Assembly: GCA_039519185.1 (NCBI GenBank)
Contig: CM076847.1
Span: 68,647,521 to 68,711,520 of the forward strand
Source: Astragalus membranaceus
Lineage: Eukaryota; Streptophyta; Magnoliopsida; Fabales; Fabaceae
Length of the DNA stretch: 64,000 bases
Reading direction: 5' to 3'
Shown here: positions 32,092 to 43,058 of the stretch, piece by piece
Layout: each line of letters begins with the position of its first letter
How positions within the stretch are numbered: position 1 is the first letter of the stretch
Notes under the pieces: generated by a model
Told to the model about the DNA's origin: nothing
Database searches by the model: none
The model's input: only the letters and a program-made list of their open reading frames with translations
Made by a program: the position numbers and the translations under genes

Positions 32092-32556
32092 TGTTCTGTA
32101 CAGTACTTATGAGCTTTATGATAAGATCGAAGTAGTTAGTAGGTGTTTTATCCTTGATAATGTGGCGATTTTAAAGTGACGGCTTTGTTCGATCTTGAGA
32201 TGGTGGTCTTTGTTCGATCTTGAGATGGTGGTCTTTGTTCGATCTTGACATGGCGGTCTTTGTTCGATCTTGACGTGGCGGTGTTGTACCTGCAATAACA
32301 CTCCGAAGCTCAAGTCAGTGTTTAAGTAAATATGTGATGGTTGGAGAAAAAAATTACTTACATTTATGAGCATTGAAGGTGGTATTTATAGACTTTGTGT
32401 GATGTATGTTCTGACGATCTTGAGCCGTCAGATCTCGCCGAGTTATCTGAGTCGTTGGTCGATTGGGCTAGATTTTCTGGCCATGGGCCGGTTTGCTATT
32501 AGGCCTCGCAGGGGGCGCGTAAATATTGTTGAGGCCTTTTACTTATTACCATAACA
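32092..32556 (-). mobile_element. 3' LTR of D
   Basis: 465 bp. It includes four copies of a 27 bp unit (TGTTCGATCTTGAGATGGTG and variants) at about 32186-32285. The purine tract GGCTTAGGGGGCCAC precedes it on the minus strand (32557-32571). Confidence 0.88.
32186..32285. repeat. 27 bp tandem repeat in LTR D
   Basis: Four copies of a unit containing GTTCGATCTTGA and GGTGGTCTT or GGCGGTCTT. The matching array in the right LTR is at 53640-53735. Confidence 0.85.
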
Positions 32557-32883
32557 GTGGCCCCCTAAGCCTGGTCGCCTAAGGGGCGATCTTGGCTTGA
32601 TGAGTTGGTGTCACCTCACGTTGTCGATCATAGGACGCACTGAGTTTTCCTTTTTGAGGGGCGATCTTGGTTTGAGATGTACCGAGCTTTCCTTACCGAG
32701 CTTCCCTTCGAGCAGTTGGATCAGTGCCTTGGAGTCAGTGCCATGCATTAAATGTTTCTGACATGGCGTGTATTACGATGGCGGCTAATGATGGTGACAT
32801 TTTGTTTTTAGTGCCTGACCTTTTGGGCTTTGATTGGACGCGTCGATTCGACTTTCAGGCCCAGCCCATGATATTCGGTCCAC

Positions 32884-32893
32884 TATAAATAAA
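32884..32893 (+). promoter_or_regulatory. TATA box for the antisense gene of D
   Basis: Plus strand CACTATAAATAAAGG in the internal region of D, outside the LTR, about 365 bp upstream of the antisense start codon at 33251. Possible 5' UTR intron: donor near 33040 (CGAG/GTTAGT), acceptor near 33193 (CTTCTTAG). Confidence 0.55.
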
Positions 32894-33250
32894 GGGTCAC
32901 TTGCTCTTGTTTTGTTCGTTGCATAACTTCTTCTGCTCTGACTACCGGTCTTGATTAACTTCATCTGCTCTGACTTCCGATCTTCAGGTCGACAAAAAGA
33001 GTTCTTTCAGATTCGATCTCCGTATCCGCTTTATTTCGAGGTTAGTTTTTAATGCTTTTGTGTTTTTGTACCCCTCCTAGTTTTTCATTTGTTCGCTCAG
33101 AGTGGGGGTCGTCAGGTCGGGTTCCGATTTGTTCGCGGACCCATTTGCGATTTTTTGTCCTGACACTTCGTCCCCCATTTCTGCAACTTCTTAGATCTGG
33201 CGAGGACCAAACAAACCCGTAGGGACATAACCAAATATCGAAACGAGTTT

Positions 33251-35679
33251 GTGAAGATCATGCCTTTTGGTGGTGATATCCCTGAAAGTCGAGAGAATCT
33301 GTCAATGGTAGGTACTCCTGACGAGCAAGATCATCCGCCCTCAGCTCCTACCAGCGAGCAAGCGGAGGAAAATGTCGATGTTGAGAGTTTTTCTCCGGTA
33401 GATGGTGTTAATGAGTCCGCTCCGGAAGTTGTGGGAGCTATGGAGGAAGACCGGAGGATCGATGTTGTGGCTCTTTCTTATGATTCTGATGAGGAGGCTC
33501 GACCGGAGGAGAGACAAGGGAGCTCGGATACTGTTGAGTCGGAGAGCTCCGATGCTGATTCTGGGACGAGCTCAGTGCTTGGAGATGACTATGATCAGGT
33601 CGCTGCCGATGGCATGGATCAACCAGGCACGAGTCGTGCTTCTGATGTTTCAGTCGATGGTTATTCCAATACCGGTCCTGGGGCCCATGATCTGCCGGTG
33701 TGGGAGGTTCATCCTTACGATTGGGTTTCCGCGAAGGTTTTGGAGATCAAATCGTTGTACCGTTTGGGTGATAACCTAGAGTCGGTAGGTCAAAAAATTG
33801 TTGGGCGCTCTGAGAGGAATATTTGGAGGGTCGAAGGCATGAAAGATGGAGAGCACGTGGCATCCTGGGAAGGAGGTTTTAAATTTACAATGTACCACGT
33901 GACGATAAATGATATGAACATCCGGCCTCCTTTTTCTTCTCTCGAACAGACAGTTCTGGCGGAGCTGGACGTAGCACCCTCCCAATTACATCCAAACCCA
34001 TGGGCTTTCCCCCGAGCCTTTGACTTGATGTGTATTCACCTGGAGAGACCGGTGTCGTCCCCACTTTTCTTCCATTTGTTCGAGCTTAATCGGAATAGTG
34101 GGGAGGACAAGTCCGGCCGTGAGCATGTCAGTTTTCGCTCGAGGCGAGGAGCGAAGATCTTCAAAGCTTACGCAGACTCACTGAGGGGAAGCTGGAAGCA
34201 GTTTTTTTATTGGGTCGAACCGGTTAATGATAAGGCCAAAGACTCTGTAGGGAAGTTTGGAGATGATGGTCGGACCTTGGTGTCCACCAAGTTCCCTATT
34301 GGCTTGAGTAATGGTCATTTTAATCGGTCTTCGCATTCCTACTCCGTCAGTGAGGATCGGTTGAGCGCGGAAGATCGTCTCACGAAGGCGATTCTGATCT
34401 TTATTTCCGAGAGGGTCCCGTTCTCAAAACATAAATACCGGGGTATCCCCACGGATCGTTTAGTCCAAGCTGGAAGCGATCGCGGGTGCAAAGGGTTTTA
34501 GGTAGATCGCCTTTCTCCCGTGGATTTTGGTGTATGCGATTTTTCTTTAAGTTACATAACTCGTATTTTTCTTGTTTTTCAGACACGATGGCGCCTAAGA
34601 AGCTCGCGTTTTTGAAGAAGCCGGCGATGCAATTGGCCGGTGTCGAGCAAGCAGGGGTACCGCTGTAAATACCTTCTCAACCTAGACCTGTTGTCGAGGC
34701 TGAAGAGGTCGCCATCGCTGCTGAACCGGTGACCACCGTTACTCAGAAGGACCTGGCACGTGCCGAGGCTGAGAATGGGAAGAGGATCAATGTGGAGACC
34801 TCTGCAAAAAGGGGGCGAGCTGGTGTCGAGAAGGAGTCTGGGTCGGCCAAAAGAACAAAGACTGGGAAGAGGTCCAAACATAAATGCAAGGTCGTTCCCC
34901 TGGATGAGAAATTTGAGCAGTGGCGGGAGGATCCCATTGCAGCGTCGGCCCAGATTTTCCTAAATTTAGCCGAGGTCCACAAAATTGCAAAAACGAAGTA
35001 TGAGCAGCGAGCTGAAGGTGAGTTTTTGTTTTTGCTTTTGTTGTGTTGATTTATTTATGGCTTTCCTCTTTGTTTTGACATCTTTTTTGACACGTTTGTA
35101 GAGTTGCTGGAGACCGAGAAGACCAAACGTTTTAAAGTCTGGGAGGAATTGACTGCAAGGACCACTGAGCTGGGTCAAGCCAAGTCCGAGCTTCGGGCTC
35201 TGAAGGAAGGCGTAGAGATCCTTATAGCGTTGAAGGTGACTGCCCTGAACCGTGCAGAGATTGCCGAAGCTCGTGTGAAGCAGCTCGAAGGTCAGCTCAG
35301 GGTCCTAGAGGAGTCTGGGGGTGAGGTAAAGAGAAAGGCATGGGTCTTGGAAGAACGAATAATCGAGCTTGAGGAAAGCTTGAAGAAAAGCTTGGAGGTG
35401 AGGGCGGAATCTAGTACCGACCCAGAATCTCGTATTGCCGATCTTCAGGATGCCCTCCAACAAAATAAGAGGGACGCAAAGGAGGCTGCTGAGGCGGCAC
35501 TTGAGATTTACAAAGAAGGTTTTCAAGGTGCCCTTTTGCAGGTTCTTTTACTCCATCCTTCCCTTCCACTAGACCCGATGATCATCGATGCCGATCACGA
35601 GGTTGATGGGAGGCGCATTGTCAAGGTCGACCCAGTGACGGAGGAGAAGACCGTCGTCTTTCCGACCTCAGACGTTTAA
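33251..35679 (+). CDS. Antisense ORF of D, PF04195-like protein (three exons)
   Basis: Opposite to gag-pol. Exon 1 (33251 to about 34485-34501) encodes an acidic N-terminus (about 1-150), then a domain resembling the 'putative gypsy type transposon' family PF04195 (SQLHPNPWAFPRAFDLM, PLFFHLFELNR, about residues 205-315). A likely intron ends TTGTTTTTCAG at 34582. Exon 2 (34583-35017) starts in DTMAPKK, is basic (KRTKTGKRSKHKCK), and contains one in-frame TAA at 34666-34668. A clear intron (35018 GTGAGT to 35101 TTTGTAG) leads to exon 3 (35102-35679), which is strongly coiled-coil (LEGQLRVLEE, RIIELEESLKK). Function unknown; extra antisense ORFs at this place are known in Tat-lineage elements. 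The stop makes this copy probably inactive. Confidence 0.7.
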
Positions 35680-36294
35680 TCGGTTTCCAGCATTTTTGCA
35701 GAAGTTCTGGGTGTATGCTTTTCCGATCAAGTTTTGTATAGAACTAGAACTTCTTTTATGTAATTTTGGAATTTTGAAGTTTCGGCCCATCCATGATGCT
35801 TTGTAATTGAAAATACATTTAATCGACCTTGATTTTTGTTACGAGCTTTATGAATGCTTTTTTAATTCTGCAAGTCATATACGTCGTTTTTAGAGATCGT
35901 TTCGCACCTGAGGGGCTCGAGGTGGTTTATAAGCGTCGGCCTATAGAGCAGTTTACCAGGACTCGGCCCAGATTTAACTCGCCCTATAGGGGTATTGGCA
36001 GCTGTGGCCAATGGTCATTCTGAGGATATTTTGATCCTAGAAGACCCGGTCCCTTTGAAACAGTTTACCAAGACTCGGCCCGGATTTAACTGGTAACAAA
36101 GGGTTGCGACATTAGTTGGTCGCTTGGGGAGATCTTTTAAGATCGGTCCCAGTCACTTCTGGAGAGGGAATTTGGTTCCTACATTCTGTTTGATTTGATA
36201 AATCAAGAATGTGTGGAACGTCGGTAAGATCACCGCAAGAATTTGAGGAAAATCGGTAGGGTTACCGTTTCTTTATTTAAAAAAGGCTTAATTA
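35680..36294. other. Non-coding interior of D with a direct repeat
   Basis: Between the antisense ORF and the MITE. A segment (CAGTTTACCAGGACTCGGCC then AGATTTAACT) occurs near 35949 and again near 36061. No ORF supported. Confidence 0.55.
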
Positions 36295-36901
36295 CAGTTT
36301 TGGTCCCCCTGTTTTCACCAATTCACGATTTTGGTCCCCCAAGTTTTAATTTGACGATTTTGGTCCCCCTATTTTCCCAATTTGACGAATTTGATCCGCC
36401 TCTTAATTTGGTCAAAATTAAGACTCAATTTTGACTGACTCATCCTACGGTGAGAGGAAAAGGGGGATTGGTGATTGAGAGAGGAGGGAGAGCGACGGTG
36501 ATTGAGGGAGGATCGGTGGGGGGGGGGGAGATGCGAAGGAGAGAGAGAGAGGGTGTGGTTGTGGGGGGGGGGGGTTCACGGAGGTGGGGGTGGGAGGGGG
36601 AGGGGAAGAGGAACAGTGGAGGGGGGGTGGGAGGGGAAGAGGAACAGTGGAGGGGGGTTCACAGTGGGGTAGAAGAACAGTGGAGGGGGGTGGGATGGGT
36701 GGGGGGTGGGTGGGGTGGGTGCCACGTAGACTGCCATAGAGGATAATAAGTCAAAATTGAGTATCAATTTTGACTTATTTAAGAGGGGGACTATGATTTT
36801 TCAAATTGGGAAAATAGGGGGACCAAAATCGTCAAATTTAAACTTGGGGGACCAAAATCGTGAATTGGTGAAAACAGTGGGACAAAAACTGTAATTAAGC
36901 C
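36295..36901. mobile_element. Mutator-like MITE, 607 bp
   Basis: Long terminal inverted repeats starting GGCTTAATTACAGTTTTGGT and extending about 120 bp, flanked by a perfect 9 bp duplication TTTAAAAAA (36286-36294 and 36902-36910). No transposase inside. The middle (36450-36720) is an extremely G-rich plus strand. The 9 bp duplication and long TIRs fit Mutator-like elements. Confidence 0.9.
36450..36725 (+). repeat. G-rich core of the MITE
   Basis: Many runs of 4-12 G separated by GA- or GT-rich sequence, able in principle to form G-quadruplexes. The apparent glycine/glutamate-rich and proline-rich frames are artefacts. Confidence 0.8.
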
Positions 36902-36984
36902 TTTAAAAAATGAGCAGCTCGTTTTTACAAGAGATTGGCGCACCCTATGGTGCCCTTTGTGTGAGATTTGCATAATTTCTGCCT

Positions 36985-38106
36985 CTAAAGGTAATAACTT
37001 TTTAGCTTTGTTGTGTTCCAAGTTCTATCGATCTTTTTTCCTTGGAGGGCCTCCAATTTAAAATCTCCCTTACCAGTTTTAAATGTAACGCGGTAAGGTC
37101 CTTCCCAATTTGGTGCGAATTTTCCCCGGGAAGCGTTTTTCTGTCCAACATCAGCTCTTCGGAGTACCAGATCGCCAAGATCGAAGTCCCGATGAACAAC
37201 TTTAGCATTGTACCTGGTTGCTACACTTCGCTTGATGATCGCTTCTCGAAGTGAGGCTCGACCCCAGACTTCATCGAGGAGGTCGAGCTCCTCTCTTAGG
37301 GCTTGGCTATTGTCATTTTGAGATTTGGGTTTTGTCGTTCTCCAACTAAATTCGCCAATCTCGATGGGAATGACCGACTCGTTGCCGTAAGAGAGCCTGA
37401 AAGGTGTCTCTCCTATGGAGCTTTGAGGGGTAGTCCTGTATCCCCAGAGAACATAAGGTAATTCTTCTACCCAGTTTCCTTTAGTATCGTAAAGACGTCG
37501 TTTTAGTCCGTTTAATATTACTTTGTTCGCCGCCTCTACTTGTCCGTTGGTTTGAGGGTGTTCTACTGAAGTAAAACGGTGTTTAATTTTTAGGTCGGAC
37601 ATCATCTTCCTGAAACCTGTGTCAGTGAATTGAGTTCCATTATCTGTTACCACTACTTCGGGGATCCCGAACCTGCTCATGATGTTTTTCTAAAGAATTT
37701 TGTACAGTTCCTTGCAGTGATGGTAGCCAGAGGTTCTGCTTCTATCCATTTGTTGAAGTAGTCGATGGCGATGATTAAAAATTTGATCCGACCTGGAGCT
37801 TTTGGGAATGGTCCTAGGAGGTCTATCCTCCACCATGCGAAGGGCCATGTGGAGGATAAACTTGTTAGATCGGTCGGAGGAGCTATGTGGACGTTGGCGT
37901 GAATTTGACATTTTTTGCATCTCTTGACGTGGGTGCTAGCATCGCCTGCCATGGTCGGCCAGTAGTATCCGGCGCAGAGAGCCTTCCGAGCCAAAGATCG
38001 AGCTCCCATATGCTGACCGCAGATTCCTTCATGAATTTCTGTTGGGATATAACCTGCTTCCTCCCCTTCAACGCATTTTAACAATGGAGAGGAGAGACTT
38101 CTTTTG
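36985..38106 (-). pseudogene. Integrase of D (C-terminal part of pol)
   Basis: Minus strand. It starts to the right of E and continues here with the HHCC zinc finger (EIHEGICGQH ... CKKCQ), the catalytic core with D in WWRIDLLGPF, D in VVTDNGTQF and E in NGQVEAANKV, and the C-terminal APNWEGPYRV ... KLKSYYL. A one-base deletion in an A-run at about 37682-37687 shifts the frame between the first and second catalytic aspartates. E inserted just upstream of the zinc finger; its target duplication is TATAG. Confidence 0.88.
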
Positions 38107-38111
38107 TATAG

Positions 38112-38914
38112 TGTAACACCCGTTTCTACCCCTTTCATTTATAACAATTATCAGAGTGCACAAATCATTTTTTTTTTGAAACGGAATGCTACATTTACTT
38201 CAAAAGCACATCATTTGTTTAACTTAAATTAAAAAAACATTACGTGGCATCATGGGCGGCCATCACTCAAAAAATACGGTTACAACGTTAAAATAAAATC
38301 CAACAAGTCGTACAAGACAAAATCACTATCTAATAAGACGCCCCCCAGGTGCTACGTATCAGAGCGACTCGAACTCAAGGAATGAAGGTCAAGGCCTTCA
38401 AGTACGGTTACCTGTAAGGTAAAAATCAACAAAAAGGGGTGAGTCTCAAACCCTATAATAAAGTACATAAGGAGTAGTATGTACAAATACAGGACTACAT
38501 CAATCACAGCAATATTCACTTTAATCACCAGTTCAGTCAATCGAAATTAATCACCATTTCATCACCAACTAAATATTCACCAAACAATCATCAAATAAAT
38601 AAACACCAAGACATTCGCCAACTGTATGTTTAATGTATGAGATGCAACCCAAAACTCCACTGGGCATATGCATGTGGATCCATTCACCAAAAATGAGCCT
38701 TGAGGGCATTCACCAAACATTTATAATAAGGCCGAAGCCCGAGACCGAAGCCTATTCACCAAAGTTAATGCATATGATTATGCGACACCATGACAATGCA
38801 GCACACACCAGAGTCACCAAATAAAAGTATGCCACAGCATATTCACCAACAGTTTGTTTATTCACCAACACCCAAAAGAGAATCACATACTCCATTCACC
38901 AATAATAATATACA

Positions 38915-38968
<54 letters not shown>

Positions 38969-40751
38969 TTGCATACCACACTGTTACTCAGAACACTACT
39001 TTCACCGTGACAACACCATTTCAGAATACAAGGATCAGTCCCTTAGTCTCATGAAGAACACCAACATTTTATTTAAAAGGAACAGTAGCGATTTCCAATC
39101 CAAACAACAACTAGTACACAGTCACTTGGAACTTTCAGAAAAAGACCGGGGAAAAATATTAAGTTTTGGTTTTGGCCTGGACAAACAGATAGACAATTAA
39201 ATAAGCGTCGTAACGCACTTTGAAACACCTAAAACGGACACCCGAGTCAAAAGTTACGTTAAAAACAAATTTAGGAAAAATTAGGCAACACTGCTGGAAA
39301 CTGGCGCCTTAGGCGCCCAGCGCCCAGGCAACACGCACACTGGCGCCCAGCGCGCAACACAGCGCATCCGCGCGCACAACAGGCGCCCAGCGCCCAGCGC
39401 GCAACACAGCGCACGCACAGCAGGCGCCCAGCGCCCAGGCGCGCGCCACACTTGCCCAGCCACACACACACAGCGCCCTTGGCGCCCAGCACACTGCCAG
39501 AACCAGATTTCTACACAAATTCAGCCCAAACATCAATTTTTCTCAATTTTAAAACATCAAAATTATATTTCTTTTCCACCATCTAAAATCCTCACTCACC
39601 CAAAAAATCAATTTTATTTGAAATCACCAAAACCATATGGACAACCATCATCACCATCACCATGGCACCCTAGGCGCCTATACACACACCCACACCAAAG
39701 CATCACCAACACACACTGACTTGGCACTTGGCACACAAACATATCATAAGATGCACGTAGCACATGGCACACCAACACGACACAAAATACACTTAGCCAA
39801 AACACAATAATGTGGCACGGGGCGCCTAGCACAAGGGCGCCTACTTCCATGACCAAAATTCCGACAACGTCAATACTTGGCGCGGGGCACCCCACTCAAG
39901 GGCGCCTAATTCCGCACCTAGACAACAATTTCCAGCAACACTAAAAATACCACAATGGCGCCTTATGCGCCTATAACACCCAAAACATCAAATTCACCAA
40001 CAACAACACATGAGTACCAAGTGCTCAATCATCATCAACTATTTCAAACACCACAAAATTACTCCAAACTCAATGAATTCAGCCCAACATCATCATTTAT
40101 ACATTTATTCGAGCACTTAGTACGCAATTCGAAATTCATCATACAGAGCAACAATTCGCATATCATCACAATGAGCAACAATTGAACAACAACATACTCA
40201 TATATCATAAACAACATAAAAAGTCAATTTAAACGGGACATAGGACCTAACCCCTACATACATCCCATTATGCTCCCTATTATAAGGCAAGACCCACCCT
40301 TACCTTAGTTTCACCGAAGACAGAGACCCCTCCACGTGCACACCGAGTAACCACAGCAACTGAGCTCCTCTCCTCTCCTATGGAAGTCGCGCCCCTCTCT
40401 TCTTCTTTCTTCTCCCTTAGTGCCGTTCTTCTCTTTTCTTTTTCTCTTCTCACGCTCTCTCCTTTCTCTTCTCTCAACTCACGCTTTCTTTTCTTTTTTC
40501 ACAAATGAGGCGCCACTTCACTAACCTAGCGCCTAGCAGCTCAAGTCTACAGGCTTGGGCTTGGCGCACTGGGCCAATCATAACACCTCCGAAGTACCAA
40601 CACCACCCCCTTCAGATAAATAAAATAATATATTAATAACTAAAACCACCCAATATTATTATTATTATTATTATTATTTCTATCACCAACTCCTATTTAA
40701 TTTAATTAACTAAATACTAAATAACTATTTAATTAATTTCGGGGTGTTACA
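38112..40751 (-). mobile_element. 3' LTR of E
   Basis: 2640 bp. Contains (AT)n at 38917-38964, repeated ATTCACCAA motifs (38500-38910), GGCGCC dyads (39303-39490) and the donor-like GTAAGGGTGG (G at 40303). Confidence 0.92.
39303..39490. repeat. GGCGCC/GCGC dyad array in LTR E
   Basis: Repeats of GGCGCCCAGCGCCCAG and GCGCGCAACACAGCGCA. The right LTR copy (43393-43650) is longer, with one added block including (CA)n. Frames here are artefacts. Confidence 0.8.
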
Positions 40752-40770
40752 ACTCTCCCCCACTTAGATT
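40752..40770 (-). promoter_or_regulatory. Polypurine tract of E
   Basis: Minus strand AAGTGGGGGAGAGT directly before the 3' LTR start. It is preceded by CGAGGACGAAAATAATC, similar to the sequence before the tract in B and C. Confidence 0.85.
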
Positions 40771-41100
40771 ATTTTCGTCCTCGAAAATTCGCATCAACAT
40801 CTCCTTAACTCACCGGCTGGCTACGACAATTGACATCCTCACGGTTATGCTCTAACTAGTCCGTACCCACGATTACAATTAATTCACCCAACGACAAACA
40901 ACAAAACTCGCAACAAGGTCTATGTCGAAGATCGACAAGGAACACAAAGAACACACCAGACAACATAAGACCAATCAGAGAAGACAACACAAGACTTAAG
41001 CATTCACAACATTCAGCAGTATTAAAACAATGAGCGGCATCGATATCGACAATAGGTTTAGCGGAAAACTCTAACGAAACACATACCTCCGAAATGATCA

Positions 41101-42087
41101 TCATTCTTCAGTAGACTCAGTGCCCACCAAGGCAAACACCCTCCCACTAGACTTCTCTTTCTTCGGCTTGGGACACTTAGTACTAATATGTCCCATCTCC
41201 CCACAGTTGTAGCAAACAACGTCTCTCTTCTCGCACTTAGCAGCTACGTGGCCTTCCTTGCCACACTTGAAACACTTGAAGGTCATGCAATCGGGACTCT
41301 TATGTCCCGGCTTTCCACACTTGTGGCACACAATGCCCGCAGTAGCGTCTCCCCCACTTGGCTTCCTGCCCGAACTCTCCTCTCCCTTTCCTTTACCACC
41401 TGAAACATCATAGGGCTTCCCCCTAAACTGAGAATTTCTCTTCTCCTTCACAGCCTTGTAAGCAGCAGAACTGTCTTCCTCATAGATCCTACACTTATCA
41501 ACCAATCTAGCGAAGACCCGAACCTCTTGATATCCAATTGCTTTCTTTATATCAGGACGTAGACCACTCTCGAACTTGACACATTTTGAAAATTCAGAAT
41601 TGGCATCGTTAGCATAATAAGGACAAAATTGAGCCAGCTCCTCAAACTTGGCGGCATAATCAGCCACAGTCTTGTCTCCCTGCTTCAGCTCTAAAAACTC
41701 CACTTCTTTCTTGGCTCGCACATCCTCAGGGTAATACTTCCTCTTGAACTCTCTTGTGAAAACCTCCCAAGTCACTTCCTCACCAGCATTTTCCAATCTT
41801 CGCAGCATTCCCAACCACCAGTCGTCAGCTTCCTCTGCTAGCATATGAGTCCCAAACTTCACTTTCTGAGCTGGAGTACATTCCATGACACGAAAGACCC
41901 GCTCTATCTCCTTCAGCCATGACAACGCTCCATCCGGGTTGTACCGACCCTTAAAGGTGGGTGGGTTGTCTCTCTGGAATGTAGCCAAATTGCGCGTCCC
42001 GTCATTAACAACACCGGGTATATTACCCATCGCCCCGGCTATAGCCTGCAAGGCAGCAGCAAGTGCAGCATCGTCCCGTCTGGCCAT
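41101..42087 (-). CDS. Gag protein of element E
   Basis: 328 codons, intact, from ATG 42087 to tandem TGA TGA stops. Gag packages retrotransposon RNA into virus-like particles. A capsid domain of the retrotrans_gag type spans about 45-215 (NPPTFKGRYNPDGALSWL; DKTVADYAAKFEELAQF). Three CCHC zinc knuckles follow at 254-267, 272-285 and 292-305, against one in B and C. The C-terminus (RVFALVGTESTEE) is where related gag-pol proteins pass into protease. After the stop the sequence AGGTATGTGTTTCG resembles what follows the pol stop of B (AGGTATGTTTCG), so the pol part looks cleanly removed. An acceptor-like TTTCTGTTGCAG ends 7 bases before the ATG. Confidence 0.95.
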   Translation of the reverse strand: MARRDDAALAAALQAIAGAMGNIPGVVNDGTRNLATFQRDNPPTFKGRYNPDGALSWLKEIERVFRVMECTPAQKVKFGTHMLAEEADDWWLGMLRRLENAGEEVTWEVFTREFKRKYYPEDVRAKKEVEFLELKQGDKTVADYAAKFEELAQFCPYYANDANSEFSKCVKFESGLRPDIKKAIGYQEVRVFARLVDKCRIYEEDSSAAYKAVKEKRNSQFRGKPYDVSGGKGKGEESSGRKPSGGDATAGIVCHKCGKPGHKSPDCMTFKCFKCGKEGHVAAKCEKRDVVCYNCGEMGHISTKCPKPKKEKSSGRVFALVGTESTEE

Positions 42088-42094
42088 TCTAGCA

Positions 42095-42112
42095 CTGCAA
42101 CAGAAAACAGAA
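42095..42112 (-). promoter_or_regulatory. Candidate 3' splice site before gag of E
   Basis: Minus strand TTCTGTTTTCTGTTGCAG with AG at 42096-42095, a strong pyrimidine tract and acceptor. The gag ATG follows at 42087. Confidence 0.55.
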
Positions 42113-42180
42113 TTCAGAAACGAGTAACAAACTCAATGTTACTCAACACGACGACTCGACTACCGGCCGGACAGACCGAA

Positions 42181-42195
42181 CTGCTCTGATACCAA
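42181..42195 (-). promoter_or_regulatory. Primer binding site of E (tRNA-iMet)
   Basis: Minus strand TTGGTATCAGAGCAG, just downstream of the 5' LTR end. Confidence 0.93.
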
Positions 42196-42197
42196 CT

Positions 42198-43000
42198 TGT
42201 AACACCCGTTTCTACCCCTTTCATTTATAACAATTATCAGAGTGCACAAATCATTTTTTTTTTGAAACGGAATGCTACATTTACTTCAAAAGCACATCAT
42301 TTGTTTAACTTAAATTAAAAAAACATTACGTGGCATCATGGGCGGCCATCACTCAAAAAATACGGTTACAACGTTAAAATAAAATCCAACAAGTCGTACA
42401 AGACAAAATCACTATCTAATAAGACGCCCCCCAGGTGCTACGTATCAGAGCGACTCGAACTCAAGGAATGAAGGTCAAGGCCTTCAAGTACGGTTACCTG
42501 TAAGGTAAAAATCAACAAAAAGGGGTGAGTCTCAAACCCTATAATAAAGTACATAAGGAGTAGTATGTACAGATACAGGACTACATCAATCACAGCAATA
42601 TTCACTTTAATCACCAGTTCAGTCAATCGAAATTAATCACCATTTCATCACCAACTAAATATTCACCAAACAATCACCAAATAAATAAACACCAAGACAT
42701 TCGCCAACTGTATGTTTAATGTATGAGATGCAACCCAAAACTCCACTGGGCATATGCATGTGGATCCATTCACCAAAAATGAGCCTTGAGGGCATTCACC
42801 AAACATTTATAATAAGGCCGAAGCCCGAGACCGAAGCCTATTCACCAAAGTTAATGCATATGATTATGCGACACCATGACAATGCAGCACACACCAGAGT
42901 CACCAAATAAAAGTATGCCACAGCATATTCACCAACAGTTTGTTTATTCACCAACACCCAAAAGAGAATCACATACTCCATTCACCAATAATAATATACA

Positions 43001-43058
<58 letters not shown>

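Noticed and set aside
39271..39895. Alanine/cysteine-rich and other frames in LTR E
   Set aside because: Products of GGCGCC and GCGC repeats; the matching LTR has different lengths in the same place.
40856..41104. 82-codon frame overlapping the 3' end of E gag
   Set aside because: Lies in the short 3' region after the gag stop and begins within the gag end. No domain, and it is the remnant of the pol deletion.
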